The notes: generated from the sequence alone by a model not told the origin. A DNA stretch of 64,000 bases from JACVRW01 sp963819635 (GCA_963819635.1 CAWFWX010000008.1:124001-188000), one strand, 5' to 3'. Counted from the stretch's first letter, positions 1 through 8,300 are shown. Made by a program: numbers and translations.

Positions 1-155
1 CCATGCTCGACGCGAAGCGGAGCGGCCGCAACCGCGTGGAGACCGCCGGCGGTCTGTCGCGCCTGGCGCTCGCCGGGATGCGCGAGTTCGCCGGCGACCC
101 CAGCGCCTGCCCTCTGCCCCGCGTGAGCGGGGGACCGGGGGCTGCCAGGACGTAG
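1..155 (+). CDS. C-terminal end of a GGDEF-domain protein (partial)
   Basis: The frame open from base 3 reads MLDAKRSGRNRV and stops at TAG 153-155. The pattern (A)LxxAKxxGRNRV is the last helix and strand of GGDEF (diguanylate cyclase) domains. About 38 further residues follow, without recognisable features. The gene starts before the window, so the GGDEF active-site loop is not visible and catalytic activity cannot be judged. The next gene begins 11 bases downstream on the same strand. The assignment rests on one short motif. Confidence 0.55.
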   Translation, partial: MLDAKRSGRNRVETAGGLSRLALAGMREFAGDPSACPLPRVSGGPGAART

Positions 156-166
156 GCTCCGCGCCC

Positions 167-1037
167 GTGATCCTTCTGACGGGCGCCACCGGCACCGTGG
201 GCTCAGCGCTGCTGCGCCGCCTCACAGCAAATGGCCGCCCCGTGCGCGCCCTGGTGCGCGACGGGCAGGGACTCGGCGATCAGCGCGTGCGTGTCCAGAT
301 CGCGCTGGGCGACCTCGCGGACCCGCCGTCGTTCCGGAACGCCCTCCGCGGGGTCGACACCGTGGTGCACCTCGCTGCCTCGATCCGTGACCAGCCAACC
401 GCGTCGATCGAGGAGCTGAACGCGGTTGCGACGCTCCGCCTGGTGCGGGCGGCCGAGCGCGCCGGCGTGCAGCGCTTCGTCTTCTTCTCCGCGCTGAATG
501 CCCACCATTACTCCCGCACGCGCTTCTTCCGGGCGAAGGCGCTGGCGGAGGAGGCGGTGGAGGCCTCCTCGCTCCAGTCGACGGTCTTCCGGCCGTCGAT
601 CATCTATACGCCGGGCGACCCGTGGCTGACGCTGCTCGACCGCCTCTCGCGCCTGCCCGCGGTGCCCGTCTCCGGGTCCGGGAAGGCCCTCTTCCAGCCG
701 ATCTGGGCCGAGGACGTGGCCGACGCGGTGGTGGCCTCCCTCTCGAACGGAGCTCCTTCCATCTTCGAGCTCGCCGGCCCCGAGGTGCTCTCCTACGACG
801 ACATCGTGCGCACGGCGTTGCGTTCAGTGCACAGACGGCGCAGGCTCGTGCACGTCCCGTTGCCGATCGTGCGCTCCTCGCTGAAGACTGCTCCGCCGGG
901 TGGGAGGACCGAGGGTCTTCGCCACCTGGGAGGAGGCGGAGCTGTTCGAGGAGCCGATGGTCACAGAAAGAGGAACGGCGGACATCGAGAGCCTTGGCGT
1001 TGAGCCGCTCTCGATGCCCGCCGTCTTAGGGGTCTGA
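167..1037 (+). pseudogene. NAD(P)-binding SDR-family (NmrA/atypical epimerase-like) protein, frameshifted near its C-terminus
   Basis: The GTG start gives ILLTGATGTVGSALLRRL, the TGxxGxxG Rossmann motif of extended/atypical SDRs. VRALVRD, GDLADP, VVHLAA and a PSIIYTPGDPW segment follow, as in NAD(P)H-binding oxidoreductases of the NmrA type. Around base 913 the frame changes: without one G of the GGG run the protein continues VFATWEEAELFEEP and ends at TGA 1035-1037. With the extra base it runs into unrelated residues and stops at 1003. The conserved tail still lies in the shifted frame, so this is a single-base lesion or a sequencing error, not long decay. Substrate unknown. Confidence 0.7.
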
Positions 1038-1085
1038 CCCCCGTGATCGGGGGTCAGACCCGAGGGACCGACCCCGTACGGGGTC
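1030..1085. repeat. REP-like palindrome pair (GGGTCTGACCC type) between the SDR and groEL 3' ends
   Basis: Bases 1030-1043 pair perfectly with 1048-1061, a 14-bp stem with loop TGAT. A second perfect 16-base palindrome, GACCCCGTACGGGGTC, lies at 1070-1085, followed by another GGGGTCAGACCCC half. The core GGGTCAGACCC/GGGTCTGACCC recurs at 60121-60168. No T tract follows, so it is not a standard intrinsic terminator, although it sits where the transcripts of groEL (minus) and the SDR (plus) converge. This looks like a dispersed REP-type element. Confidence 0.75.
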
Positions 1086-1100
1086 AGACCCCATGACTAC

Positions 1101-2732
1101 CTACATCATTCCGTCCATACCGCCCATGCCGCCCGGCATTCCGCCGCCGCCGTTCTGCTCGGGCATCTCGGCAATGATCGCCTCGGTGGTGAGGATGTTC
1201 TTGCCGATGGACGCCGCGTTCTGCAGCGCGGAGCGGGTGACCATCGCCGGGTCGATCACGCCGGCCTTGACGAGGTCGACGATCTCGCCGGTGTCGGCGT
1301 TGAGACCGTCGTTCTTGCCCTTGGCGTTGCGCACGTCGTTGACCACGACGGAGCCCTCGAGCCCCGCGTTGTTGGCGATCTGGCGCAGCGGCTCCTCGAG
1401 CGAGCGGAACACGATCTGCGCGCCCGTCCGCTCGTCGCCCTCGAACGCATCCAGCTTGATGGCGTCCTGAGCGCGAAGGAGCGCGACACCGCCGCCCGGC
1501 ACGATGCCCTCCTCGAGGGCCGCGCGGGTGGCCTGCAGCGCGTCCTCGACGCGGTGCTTCTTCTCCTTCATCTCGGTCTCGGTGGCAGCGCCGACCTTGA
1601 CCACCGCGACGCCGCCGGCCAGCTTCGCCAGCCGCTCCTGCAGCTTCTCGCGGTCGAAGTCCGAGTCGGTGTTCTCGATCTCGGCCTTGATCTGGTTGAT
1701 GCGGCCCTTGATGGCCTCGCCGTCACCGGCGCCGTCGACGATCGTCGTGGTGTCCTTCGCCACGACCACGCGGCGGGCACGGCCGAGCTGCGAGAGCTGC
1801 GTGTTCTCGAGCTTGAGGCCCATCTCCTCGGTGATCACCTCGCCGCCCGTGAGGATCGCGATGTCCTCGAGCATGCGCTTGCGGCGATCGCCGAAGCCGG
1901 GAGCCTTGACCGCGACGCCGGTGAAGGTGCCGCGGAGCTTGTTGACCACGAAGGTCGCGAGGGACTCGCCCTCGACGTCCTCGGCGATCACCAGGATCGG
2001 CTTGCCCGACTGGATGACCTGCTCCAGCACCGGGAGCACGTCCCGGACCGAGCCGATCTTCTGGTTGGCGATCAGGATGTAGGGATCCTCGAGGACCGCC
2101 TCCATGCGCTCCTGGTCGGTGACCATGTACGGCGAGATGTAGCCCTTGTCGAACTGCATGCCCTCGGTGAACTCGAGGTCCATGCCGAACGTCTGGCCCT
2201 CCTCGACGTTCACGACGCCGTCCTTGCCGACCTTGTCGATCGCGTCGGCGATCACGTCGCCGATCTCGTCGTCAGCAGCCGAGATGGCCGCAACACGAGC
2301 GATCTGGTCCTTGCCGGAGATCTCCGTGGAGACCTCCTTGATGCGATCGACGACCTGGTCGACCGCCTTCTCGACGCCGCGCTTCAGGGCGAGCGGGTTC
2401 GCGCCCGCTGCCACGTTCTTGAGGCCCTCGCGAACGATCGTCTGCGCGAGCACGGTCGCCGTAGTAGTGCCGTCGCCGGCCACGTCGTTCGTCGCCGTGG
2501 CGACCTCGCGGACCAGCTGAGCACCCTGGTTGGAGAAGGGATCCTCGATCTCGATCTCTCGAGCAATCGATACCCCGTCGTTGGTGATGGTGGGAGCACC
2601 GAACTTCTTGTCGATGACCACGTAGCGGCCCTTGGGGCCGAGCGTGACCTTGACGGCGTTCGCCACCGCGTTCACGCCGTCTTCGAGCGCCTTGCGCGCG
2701 TCGACGTCGTACTTCAGTTCCTTGTGAGCCAT
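1101..2732 (-). CDS. groL: Chaperonin GroEL (Hsp60)
   Basis: At 543 aa this is full family length. GroEL forms the double-ring ATP-dependent folding chamber in the cytoplasm, capped by GroES. Visible signatures are the N-terminal KVTLGPKGR, the nucleotide-site DGTTTATVLAQ and GAGDGEAIKGR, AATETEMKEKKHRVEDAL near residue 385, and the flexible C-terminal tail GGGGMPGGMGGMDGMM. The GGM-type tail is typical, unlike the His-rich tails of some actinobacterial GroEL1 paralogues, so this is probably a housekeeping copy. It lies 14 bases downstream of groES and shares its CIRCE-controlled promoter region. No frameshift. Confidence 0.97.
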   Translation of the reverse strand: MAHKELKYDVDARKALEDGVNAVANAVKVTLGPKGRYVVIDKKFGAPTITNDGVSIAREIEIEDPFSNQGAQLVREVATATNDVAGDGTTTATVLAQTIVREGLKNVAAGANPLALKRGVEKAVDQVVDRIKEVSTEISGKDQIARVAAISAADDEIGDVIADAIDKVGKDGVVNVEEGQTFGMDLEFTEGMQFDKGYISPYMVTDQERMEAVLEDPYILIANQKIGSVRDVLPVLEQVIQSGKPILVIAEDVEGESLATFVVNKLRGTFTGVAVKAPGFGDRRKRMLEDIAILTGGEVITEEMGLKLENTQLSQLGRARRVVVAKDTTTIVDGAGDGEAIKGRINQIKAEIENTDSDFDREKLQERLAKLAGGVAVVKVGAATETEMKEKKHRVEDALQATRAALEEGIVPGGGVALLRAQDAIKLDAFEGDERTGAQIVFRSLEEPLRQIANNAGLEGSVVVNDVRNAKGKNDGLNADTGEIVDLVKAGVIDPAMVTRSALQNAASIGKNILTTEAIIAEMPEQNGGGGMPGGMGGMDGMM

Positions 2733-2746
2733 TCTGTGTGTCCTTC

Positions 2747-3040
2747 CTAGCCCGCGACCTTGGCGAGCACGTCCGACTCACGAAGTACGAGTAGATCCTC
2801 GCCCTCGACCTCGACCTCGGTGCCGCCGTACTTGGAATAAAGGACCGTGTCGCCCTCGGCCACGTCGAGCGGGATGCGCTTGTCGCCATCCTCGTCCCAC
2901 TTGCCCTCACCGACAGCTAGGACCTTGCCCTTGACGGGCTTCTCCTTCGCTGTGTCGGGGAGGACGATGCCGCTGGCGGTGGTCTCGTCCTCTTCGATCG
3001 CCTTGACTATCAGGCGATCGCCCAGAGGCTTGAGATTCAT
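2747..3040 (-). CDS. groS: Co-chaperonin GroES (Hsp10)
   Basis: 97 aa. It starts NLKPLGDRLIVKAIEEDETTASGIVLP, and the GroEL-contacting mobile loop is the ETTASGIVLPDTA segment. ILVLRESDVLAKV-type ending residues (LLVLRESDVLAKVAG) close the beta-barrel. The ATG is preceded by AGGAGG at a spacing of 9 bases. It is the first gene of the groES-groEL operon, and two CIRCE operators lie 33 bases upstream of the start codon, so HrcA control of heat induction is expected. Confidence 0.97.
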   Translation of the reverse strand: MNLKPLGDRLIVKAIEEDETTASGIVLPDTAKEKPVKGKVLAVGEGKWDEDGDKRIPLDVAEGDTVLYSKYGGTEVEVEGEDLLVLRESDVLAKVAG

Positions 3041-3072
3041 GCGTTGCTACCTCCTGGAAAGTTTCCTCGTCT

Positions 3073-3126
3073 TTGGCACTCGTCCAGCCTGAGTGCCAGC
3101 TGGCACTCTAGCAACGAGAGTGCCAA
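3073..3126 (-). promoter_or_regulatory. Two abutting CIRCE operators (HrcA binding sites) upstream of groES
   Basis: The first element is TTGGCACTC-N9-GAGTGCCAG (3073-3099). The second is CTGGCACTC-N9-GAGTGCCAA (3100-3126) and begins at the very next base. Both fit the CIRCE consensus TTAGCACTC-N9-GAGTGCTAA with the A/T to G/C exchanges usual in GC-rich actinobacteria. Known role: HrcA repressor binding, released under heat stress. Two copies head to tail suggest tight repression. The hrcA gene is not in this window. Confidence 0.93.
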
Positions 3127-3144
3127 ATGTGGAGGTTTTTCCGC

Positions 3145-3543
3145 TTAGTTCTGCGCGGGAGCGCTGGGGCGCATGCGCTCGTGGATCTCGGAAGGGCGAT
3201 CCGAGATCTGCGAGAAGCGAACGACGGTGACCATGTCGTCCATCTCGACCTTGCGGCCGTAGATCTGCTCGAGGAAGTGGACCATCTCGTCGAGGCGGCG
3301 GAACTCCGGGTTGTCGTGCTCGATGTCGCGCGGGGAGAGGTCCCGTACCTGCTTGACCTCGACGCTGTCGATCACGGCATCGAAGATCTTCTGACGCGGC
3401 GAGTGCTGGAAGCCGACGGTGATCATCACGACCTCGCCCTTGCGGTACTTGTTGCCCTTGTCGCCGAGGCGGATCGTGGCGGTCTTGCGGCCGCGCTTCA
3501 GCTGGTCCACGAAGACCGGTGAGTAGAAGTTCAGGACGAACAC
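3145..3543 (-). CDS. ASCH/PUA-like domain protein
   Basis: 132 aa. The N-terminus NFYSPVFVDQLKRGRKTATIRLGDKGNKYRKGE has the ASCH-domain pattern, in which a Gly-Arg-Lys-Thr-x-Thr-x-Arg loop is followed by a 'kGd/GE' strand. ASCH folds resemble PUA domains and are thought to bind RNA or modified nucleosides; a precise substrate cannot be read from the sequence. It is the last gene of a minus-strand run (CRP-like, pcm, Nudix, this gene), 12 bases after the Nudix stop. The C-terminal tail (ERMRPSAPAQN) looks disordered. Confidence 0.65.
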   Translation of the reverse strand: MFVLNFYSPVFVDQLKRGRKTATIRLGDKGNKYRKGEVVMITVGFQHSPRQKIFDAVIDSVEVKQVRDLSPRDIEHDNPEFRRLDEMVHFLEQIYGRKVEMDDMVTVVRFSQISDRPSEIHERMRPSAPAQN

Positions 3544-3555
3544 GGTTGCGGCAGA

Positions 3556-3972
3556 CTAGCTTCCCTGCGCCACGCGCGACAGCGCCGTCTGCGCGATCTC
3601 CTTCTCACCCTTGTAGGCGAGCCGCTCCGGCGCCTCCTCGAGCGGGATCCAGAGCGCCTCCTCCACCTCGTGGTCGTGGTCGGCGAGCCGCCCCGACCGG
3701 TAGCGGAACAGGAAGAAGCTCACCACCTTGAGCACGCGATCGCCGTCGCGGGCGTACCAGTAACGGATGTCGCCGAGCTTCTCGACTGGAGTCGCCCGGA
3801 GGCCGGTCTCCTCGCGCACCTCGCGCAGCGCGGCGTCCTGTGAGGACTCGCCCTTCTCCGGGTGGCCCTTCGGCAGGGCGAGGATGTCGTCGCGCACCCG
3901 CACGACCGCCACGTGCGGACGGCCACGCAGGTTGCGGATGACGACGCCGCCGGCGGAGAACTCGCGGATCAC
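3556..3972 (-). CDS. Nudix hydrolase
   Basis: 138 aa from the GTG at 3972, which overlaps the stop of the methyltransferase gene as GTGA. The longer open frame upstream merely shadows that gene. The full Nudix box is present: GHPEKGESSQDAALREVREE followed by TGL, i.e. GX5EX7REVXEETGL, the metal-binding site for hydrolysing nucleoside diphosphate-X substrates. The start REFSAGGVVIRN and the segment ILALPKGHPEKGE resemble the MutT/diadenosine-polyphosphate group. Exact substrate unknown. It is probably co-translated with pcm. Confidence 0.9.
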   Translation of the reverse strand: MIREFSAGGVVIRNLRGRPHVAVVRVRDDILALPKGHPEKGESSQDAALREVREETGLRATPVEKLGDIRYWYARDGDRVLKVVSFFLFRYRSGRLADHDHEVEEALWIPLEEAPERLAYKGEKEIAQTALSRVAQGS

Positions 3973-4607
3973 TCGCCGGACACCAGGGGAACGAACCGCA
4001 CGCCGGCTATGGCCTCCTCCGTACCGTCGCGGAAGCGCATGAGGACCTCCCGCCCGCCACGGTCGACGGGGCAGACGAGCACAGCGCCGGGCGCGAGTTG
4101 TTCGAACAGGGCCTCCGGCGGACGCTCGCGCGCGGTGGCCGTCACGGAGATCCCGCCGAAGGGTGCGAGCTCGGGGGCGCCGCGGGTGCCGTCCCCGACG
4201 CGCACGACGACGTTGTCGTAGCCCAGCGCACGGAGTGCCTGCTCGGCCTGTACCGCGAGGGCCTCGAAGCGCTCGATGGTGATGACGGTCCGGCATAGGC
4301 GCGACAGGACCGCCGCGGCGTAGCCCGAGCCGGTGCCCACCTCGAGCACGGTCTCCTCGCCCTTCAGCTCGAGCACCTGCGCCATGCAGGCGACGATCCA
4401 GGGCTGGGACATGGTCTGGCCCTCGCCGATCCGCACGGCGCCGTCGCGGTATGCCCGGCGGCGCTGGGCCTTCGGCAGGAACAGCTCGCGCGGCACCTCC
4501 GCCATGGCCGCGAGCACCCGCTCGTCGTGTATCCCGCGCCGCCGCAGCTGGCGCTCCACCATCCGCTCTCGGTCAGTGGATGTAGTTCCTGAGTCGCGCG
4601 GGGTCAT
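3969..4607 (-). CDS. pcm: Protein-L-isoaspartate O-methyltransferase
   Basis: 212 aa. The enzyme transfers a methyl group from SAM to isoaspartyl residues of damaged proteins in the cytoplasm, allowing their repair. Family hallmarks are VPRELFLP, the GQTMSQPWIVA loop, the SAM-binding motif EVGTGSGYAAAVLS, and the distal LAPGAVLVCPV segment. The ATG at 4607 overlaps the 3' end of the CRP-like gene by 35 bases. An internal ATG at 4562 (MVERQLRRRGI) lies just beyond that stop and is an alternative start. The motif usually reading DAIxVTAAA is GISVTATA here, a mild deviation. Confidence 0.9.
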   Translation of the reverse strand: MTPRDSGTTSTDRERMVERQLRRRGIHDERVLAAMAEVPRELFLPKAQRRRAYRDGAVRIGEGQTMSQPWIVACMAQVLELKGEETVLEVGTGSGYAAAVLSRLCRTVITIERFEALAVQAEQALRALGYDNVVVRVGDGTRGAPELAPFGGISVTATARERPPEALFEQLAPGAVLVCPVDRGGREVLMRFRDGTEEAIAGVRFVPLVSGE

Positions 4608-5274
4608 GCACGGTCACCTTGCCACGTCCAAGCGTGACGATCCCGGCGCGCTCGAGCGTCGCGAGGAAGCGGCTGCAGCTCTCTCGGGAGGTGCCCGCCA
4701 GGTGGGCGATCTCCGCCTGGGTCGAGCGGATCAGCACTTCGGAGTCGGGCGCGCCGTCCGCCTGGCGCGAGATCGTCTGCGCGAGCAGGGCGCTCGCCAC
4801 GCGGCCGGCGACGGTCTGGAACGACTGCTGGAGCAGCCGCTCGTTCGTGCGACTGACTCGCTCCGCGAGGCTCGCCAGGAGCTTGAGAGCCAGATCGGGG
4901 TTGCGGCGGATCAGCCGCTGCACGTCGCTCGCGAGCAGCGCGGCCGCGGTGGCCGGCTCGACGACCTCGGCGGTCGCCGAGCGCGTCTCGCCGCGGAACA
5001 TCGCCAGCTCGCCGAACAGCATGCCCGCCCGCATCTCAGCGAGCGCGACCATGCGGCCGTCCTGGTGCTCGCGCGTGAGCACCACCGCTCCCGAGCGGAG
5101 CAGATAGCAGGTGTCCCCCACATCGCCCTCGCGGAAGATCACCTGGCCCCGGTCCCAGGTGCGCGGCACCGCCACTCGCGCGACCTCCTCGAGCTCGCGC
5201 GGCTCCACCTCGCCGAAGACCTCCGTGGCCGCAAGGAGGCGAACGGTTTCGTCCACACTCGCCATGAGGCTCAT
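4573..5274 (-). CDS. Crp/Fnr-family transcriptional regulator
   Basis: 233 aa. A cyclic-nucleotide-binding-type beta-barrel (about residues 15-125, with FREGDVGDTCYLLRSG and LFGELAMFRGETRSATAEV) is followed by a long dimerisation helix and a Crp-type winged helix (STQAEIAHLAGTSRESCSRFLATLERAGIV split over the recognition region). Four-cysteine Fnr clusters are absent, so an oxygen-sensing Fe-S type is unlikely; the effector is unknown. The ATG at 5274 has AGGTGG five bases upstream and is preferred over an upstream extension lying inside ilvA. It is divergent from ilvA with almost no intergenic space. Confidence 0.85.
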   Translation of the reverse strand: MSLMASVDETVRLLAATEVFGEVEPRELEEVARVAVPRTWDRGQVIFREGDVGDTCYLLRSGAVVLTREHQDGRMVALAEMRAGMLFGELAMFRGETRSATAEVVEPATAAALLASDVQRLIRRNPDLALKLLASLAERVSRTNERLLQQSFQTVAGRVASALLAQTISRQADGAPDSEVLIRSTQAEIAHLAGTSRESCSRFLATLERAGIVTLGRGKVTVHDPARLRNYIH

Positions 5275-5287
5275 AATCCCACCTGGA

Positions 5288-6526
5288 GTGGCCGTTGCCC
5301 CGGAAGAAGCCGTCACCTTCGCGGATGTGGAGGGCGCGGCCCGCGCGCTAGCGGGCCGGGTCCGCGAGACCCCGCTGCTCTCGGCCGGCGAGCTGTCGCG
5401 CCGAGTGGGCGCGCGCGTCCTGCTGAAGGCTGAGAACCTCCAGCTGACGGGCTCGTTCAAGGCGCGCGGCGCCACGCACATGATTCGCGGGCTGTCGCCC
5501 GAGGCGCTCGCCTGCGGCGTCGTCGCGGCGAGCGCCGGGAACCATGCCCAGGCGGTGGCGTTCGCCGCACGCGAGGCCGGCGCCCGGGCGGTGCTGGTGA
5601 TGCCCGAGCAGGCCCCGCTCGCAAAGGTCGCCGCGGTCCAGCAGTACGGCGGCGAGGTGCGCTTCGTGGACGGCGGCTACGACGAGGCGCAGGCGGAGGC
5701 GGGCCGCCTCGCCGAGGCGGAGGGGTACACGCTGGTGCACGCGTTCGACCAGCCCAAGGTCGTCGCCGGGCAGGGAACGATCGGCCTGGAGATCGCCCGT
5801 CAGGCACCCGAGGTGAAGCTCGTGGTGGTGCCGCTCGGCGGAGGCGGCCTCGTCAGCGGCATCGGGCTCGCGCTCCACAACGCGCTGGACGGCGTGCGCG
5901 TGGTCGGCGTGCAGGCGGAGGCGTGCGCCCCCTACATCGACTCCCTGGCGGCGCACAGGCCGATTGGTGCACGCTCCGCGAACACGATCTGCGACGGCAT
6001 CGCCGTGAAGCGGCCGGGCGACTTCACGCTCCCCCTGGTCGAGCGCTACGTGAACGAGGTGGTGACCGTCTCCGACGACGAGGTCGCCCAGGCGATGGTC
6101 CTGCTGCTCGAGCGCTCGAAGCTCGTCGTGGAGGGCGCCGGCGCGGTCGCTGTCGCCGCGCTGATGCACGGCCGGGTGCGCCCGCCGGATGAAGGGTCGG
6201 TCTGCGCGGTGCTGTCGGGCGGCAACGTCGACGTGTCGCTGCTGTCCGAGGCGATCCGGCTGGGAGAGACCGCGGCGGGCCGACGGATGGTGCTGTCGAC
6301 CGTGGTCCCGGACAGGCCCGGCGCCCTCGCCGGGCTCCTGCGCGTCGTCGCCGACCGCGGCGGGAACGTCGTGGACGTGGAGCACCTCCGCGACGGCATC
6401 GAGATCCACGTGCGCGAGACGGCCATCAAGCTCGTCCTCCAGACGCGCGGGCGCGAGAACAGCCAGGAGATCCTCGACGCGGCGCGTGCCGAGGGGTTCT
6501 CGGTCAGGGTCGAGAAGGACGCTTGA
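5288..6526 (+). CDS. ilvA: Threonine ammonia-lyase (threonine dehydratase) with ACT domain
   Basis: About 412 aa from GTG 5288; ATG 5264 in the same frame is an alternative that would overlap the divergent regulator. It is a PLP enzyme converting L-threonine to 2-oxobutanoate for isoleucine synthesis. The PLP lysine lies in GSFKARGA (about residue 58), with AASAGNHAQAVA and the phosphate-cradling PLGGGGL loop. The C-terminal 80 residues (STVVPDRPGALAGLLRVVADRGGN) form one ACT domain, as in the shorter catabolic/regulated class (TdcB-like plus ACT). It overlaps psuG by three bases, implying translational coupling. Confidence 0.88.
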   Translation: MAVAPEEAVTFADVEGAARALAGRVRETPLLSAGELSRRVGARVLLKAENLQLTGSFKARGATHMIRGLSPEALACGVVAASAGNHAQAVAFAAREAGARAVLVMPEQAPLAKVAAVQQYGGEVRFVDGGYDEAQAEAGRLAEAEGYTLVHAFDQPKVVAGQGTIGLEIARQAPEVKLVVVPLGGGGLVSGIGLALHNALDGVRVVGVQAEACAPYIDSLAAHRPIGARSANTICDGIAVKRPGDFTLPLVERYVNEVVTVSDDEVAQAMVLLLERSKLVVEGAGAVAVAALMHGRVRPPDEGSVCAVLSGGNVDVSLLSEAIRLGETAAGRRMVLSTVVPDRPGALAGLLRVVADRGGNVVDVEHLRDGIEIHVRETAIKLVLQTRGRENSQEILDAARAEGFSVRVEKDA

Positions 6527-7425
6527 CCTCGGTCGCGCCGGAGGTGGCTGAGGCGCTCGCCGACGGCCGCCCGGTCGTGGCGCTCGAGAGCGCGATCATC
6601 ACCCACGGCCTCCCGAGGCCGCGCAACCTCGAGGTCGCGCGCCAGGTGGAGGAAGCGGTGAGGGAGGGCGGTGCGGTGCCGGCGACCATCGCCATGGTCG
6701 CCGGGGATGTCCATGTGGGCCTCGACAAGCAGGCGCTGAGGAAGATCGCCGAGCGGGACGACGTCGTGAAGTGCGGCGTGCGCGATCTGGCCCCTGTCGC
6801 AGCCCGCGGCGGCTACGGCGGCACCACGGTCGCCGCGACCGCACAGCTCGCGTCCCACGCGGGCATCCTCGTGTTCGCGACGGGTGGAATCGGCGGCGTC
6901 CACCGCGATGCGCGCGACACCTGGGACGAGTCCGCCGACCTCGAGACCCTCGGTCGCGTGGGCGTGGTGGTCGTGTGCGCCGGCGTCAAGTCGATCCTCG
7001 ACGTGCCCGCCACGCTCGAGCGGCTCGAGACGCTGAACGTGACCGTCCTCGGATTCCGCACCGACCAGTTCCCCGGCTTCTACCTCACCGATTCGGGACA
7101 TCCCGCGCCGTGGCGTGCCAACTCCGTGCCCGAGGTCGCGACGGTCGTCCGGCTCGGTGAGGAGCTCGGCACCGACGGTCGCGCGGTGGTCGTGGCAAAC
7201 CCGCTGCCACCCGAGGAGCAGCTGGACCCGGTGCTGCACGACCGCGTGCTCGCCGAGGGCCTGATCGCCGCCGAGGCGGCGGGTGTGAAGGGCAAGGACG
7301 TCACTCCCTTCCTGCTCGATCACCTCGCCGAGGGGACCCAGGGCGCGAGCCTCGACGCGAACGTGCTGCTGGTGGTCCGGAACGCGCGGCTGGCGGCGGA
7401 GATCGCGGCCGAGCTCGCCGCGTGA
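6523..7425 (+). CDS. psuG: Pseudouridine-5'-phosphate glycosidase
   Basis: 300 aa. The enzyme reversibly cleaves pseudouridine 5'-phosphate to uracil and ribose 5-phosphate. Family signatures are VALESAIITHGLPRP near the N-terminus, EGGAVPATIAMVAGDVHVGL, and GGYGGTTVAAT, ATGGIGGVHR, GFRTDQFPGFY further on. The TTG start at 6523 overlaps the ilvA TGA, giving TTGA. The following gene is a PfkB-type kinase in GTGA overlap, the usual pairing for pseudouridine salvage. Association with ilvA is unexpected. Confidence 0.93.
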   Translation: MTSVAPEVAEALADGRPVVALESAIITHGLPRPRNLEVARQVEEAVREGGAVPATIAMVAGDVHVGLDKQALRKIAERDDVVKCGVRDLAPVAARGGYGGTTVAATAQLASHAGILVFATGGIGGVHRDARDTWDESADLETLGRVGVVVVCAGVKSILDVPATLERLETLNVTVLGFRTDQFPGFYLTDSGHPAPWRANSVPEVATVVRLGEELGTDGRAVVVANPLPPEEQLDPVLHDRVLAEGLIAAEAAGVKGKDVTPFLLDHLAEGTQGASLDANVLLVVRNARLAAEIAAELAA

Positions 7426-8300
7426 GCCGCATCGTCGTCCTCGGCGACGTGATGGTCGACGTCGTCGTCCGGCTGTCGCAGCCGCTGGCGCGTGGCAGCG
7501 ACGCGCCGGCCGTAATCCGCTTCCACGGCGGAGGCTCGGCGGCGAACACAGCGGCCTGGCTGGCGGCCGCGGGCGCGGAGCCGGTCCTGGTCGGAGTGGT
7601 GGGGGATGAGGAGCGCGGGCGCGAGGCGCGCGGCGGGCTGGTGGCGCAAGGGGTCGATGCGCGGCTGGCCGTCGACCCCGAGCTGCCCACGGGCACGTGC
7701 CTCGTGCTCGTCGGCCCCGACGGCGAGCGCACGATGGCGCCCGATGCCGGGGCCAACGACGCGCTCTCCGAGGGTGATCTGCCCGACGAACTGCTCGGTG
7801 AAGGAGGCCATCTCCACGTTTCCGGCTATTCGCTGCTCCGCGCCGGGTCGCGGCCGGCGGCTGTGGCCGCGGTAGGGCGGGCTTTGACTGCCGGGATGAG
7901 CGTCTCCGTTGACCCGTCTTCGTCGGCGCTTTTGTCAGCCGAGTTCTTCGACTGGGCGGACGGCGCGGGCCTGCTGATGCCGAACGCCTCCGAGGCGCAC
8001 GCGCTCACCGGCGACTCGGACCCCGAGCAGGCGGCCCGCACCCTGGCGGAGCGCTTCGGCGAGGTCGTGGTGACGCTCGGGCCGGCGGGCGCGCTCTGGA
8101 CGGACGGCGACGAGGTGCTGCGGGCGGCGGCCGTCCCGGTCGAGCTGGTCGACAGCACCGGCGCCGGCGACGCCTTCGCGGCGGGGCTGCTGAGCGCCCG
8201 CGCCGCCGGGATGTCGACCGCGGAGGCGCTGGCCGCGGGGTGCAGGCTGGCCGCGCGGGCCGTCAGCCAGAACGGGGCGCGGCCGAACGGCGAGCACTGA
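7422..8300 (+). CDS. psuK: PfkB-family carbohydrate/nucleoside kinase, probably pseudouridine kinase
   Basis: 292 aa. It has the PfkB N-terminal GDVMVDVVVRL and GGGSAANTAAWLAAAGA, and the C-terminal anion-hole/catalytic motif DSTGAGDAFAAGLL with the catalytic Asp. Substrate specificity cannot be seen directly. The overlap with psuG makes pseudouridine kinase (pseudouridine to its 5'-phosphate) the best reading; a ribokinase-like role is the alternative. The 3' end overlaps the convergent DsbA-like gene by about 38 bases, next to a palindromic repeat. Confidence 0.8.
   Translation: MSRIVVLGDVMVDVVVRLSQPLARGSDAPAVIRFHGGGSAANTAAWLAAAGAEPVLVGVVGDEERGREARGGLVAQGVDARLAVDPELPTGTCLVLVGPDGERTMAPDAGANDALSEGDLPDELLGEGGHLHVSGYSLLRAGSRPAAVAAVGRALTAGMSVSVDPSSSALLSAEFFDWADGAGLLMPNASEAHALTGDSDPEQAARTLAERFGEVVVTLGPAGALWTDGDEVLRAAAVPVELVDSTGAGDAFAAGLLSARAAGMSTAEALAAGCRLAARAVSQNGARPNGEH

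Noticed and set aside
1030..1085. Intrinsic terminator for groESL
   Set aside because: The stem is strong but no run of T follows on either strand, and related palindromes occur at other gene ends; described as a repeat instead.
1554..2750. 398-aa plus-strand frame rich in Leu, Asp and His opposite groEL
   Set aside because: It is the antisense image of a highly conserved GroEL frame, with no domain and no ribosome site. Long antisense frames are expected at this GC content.
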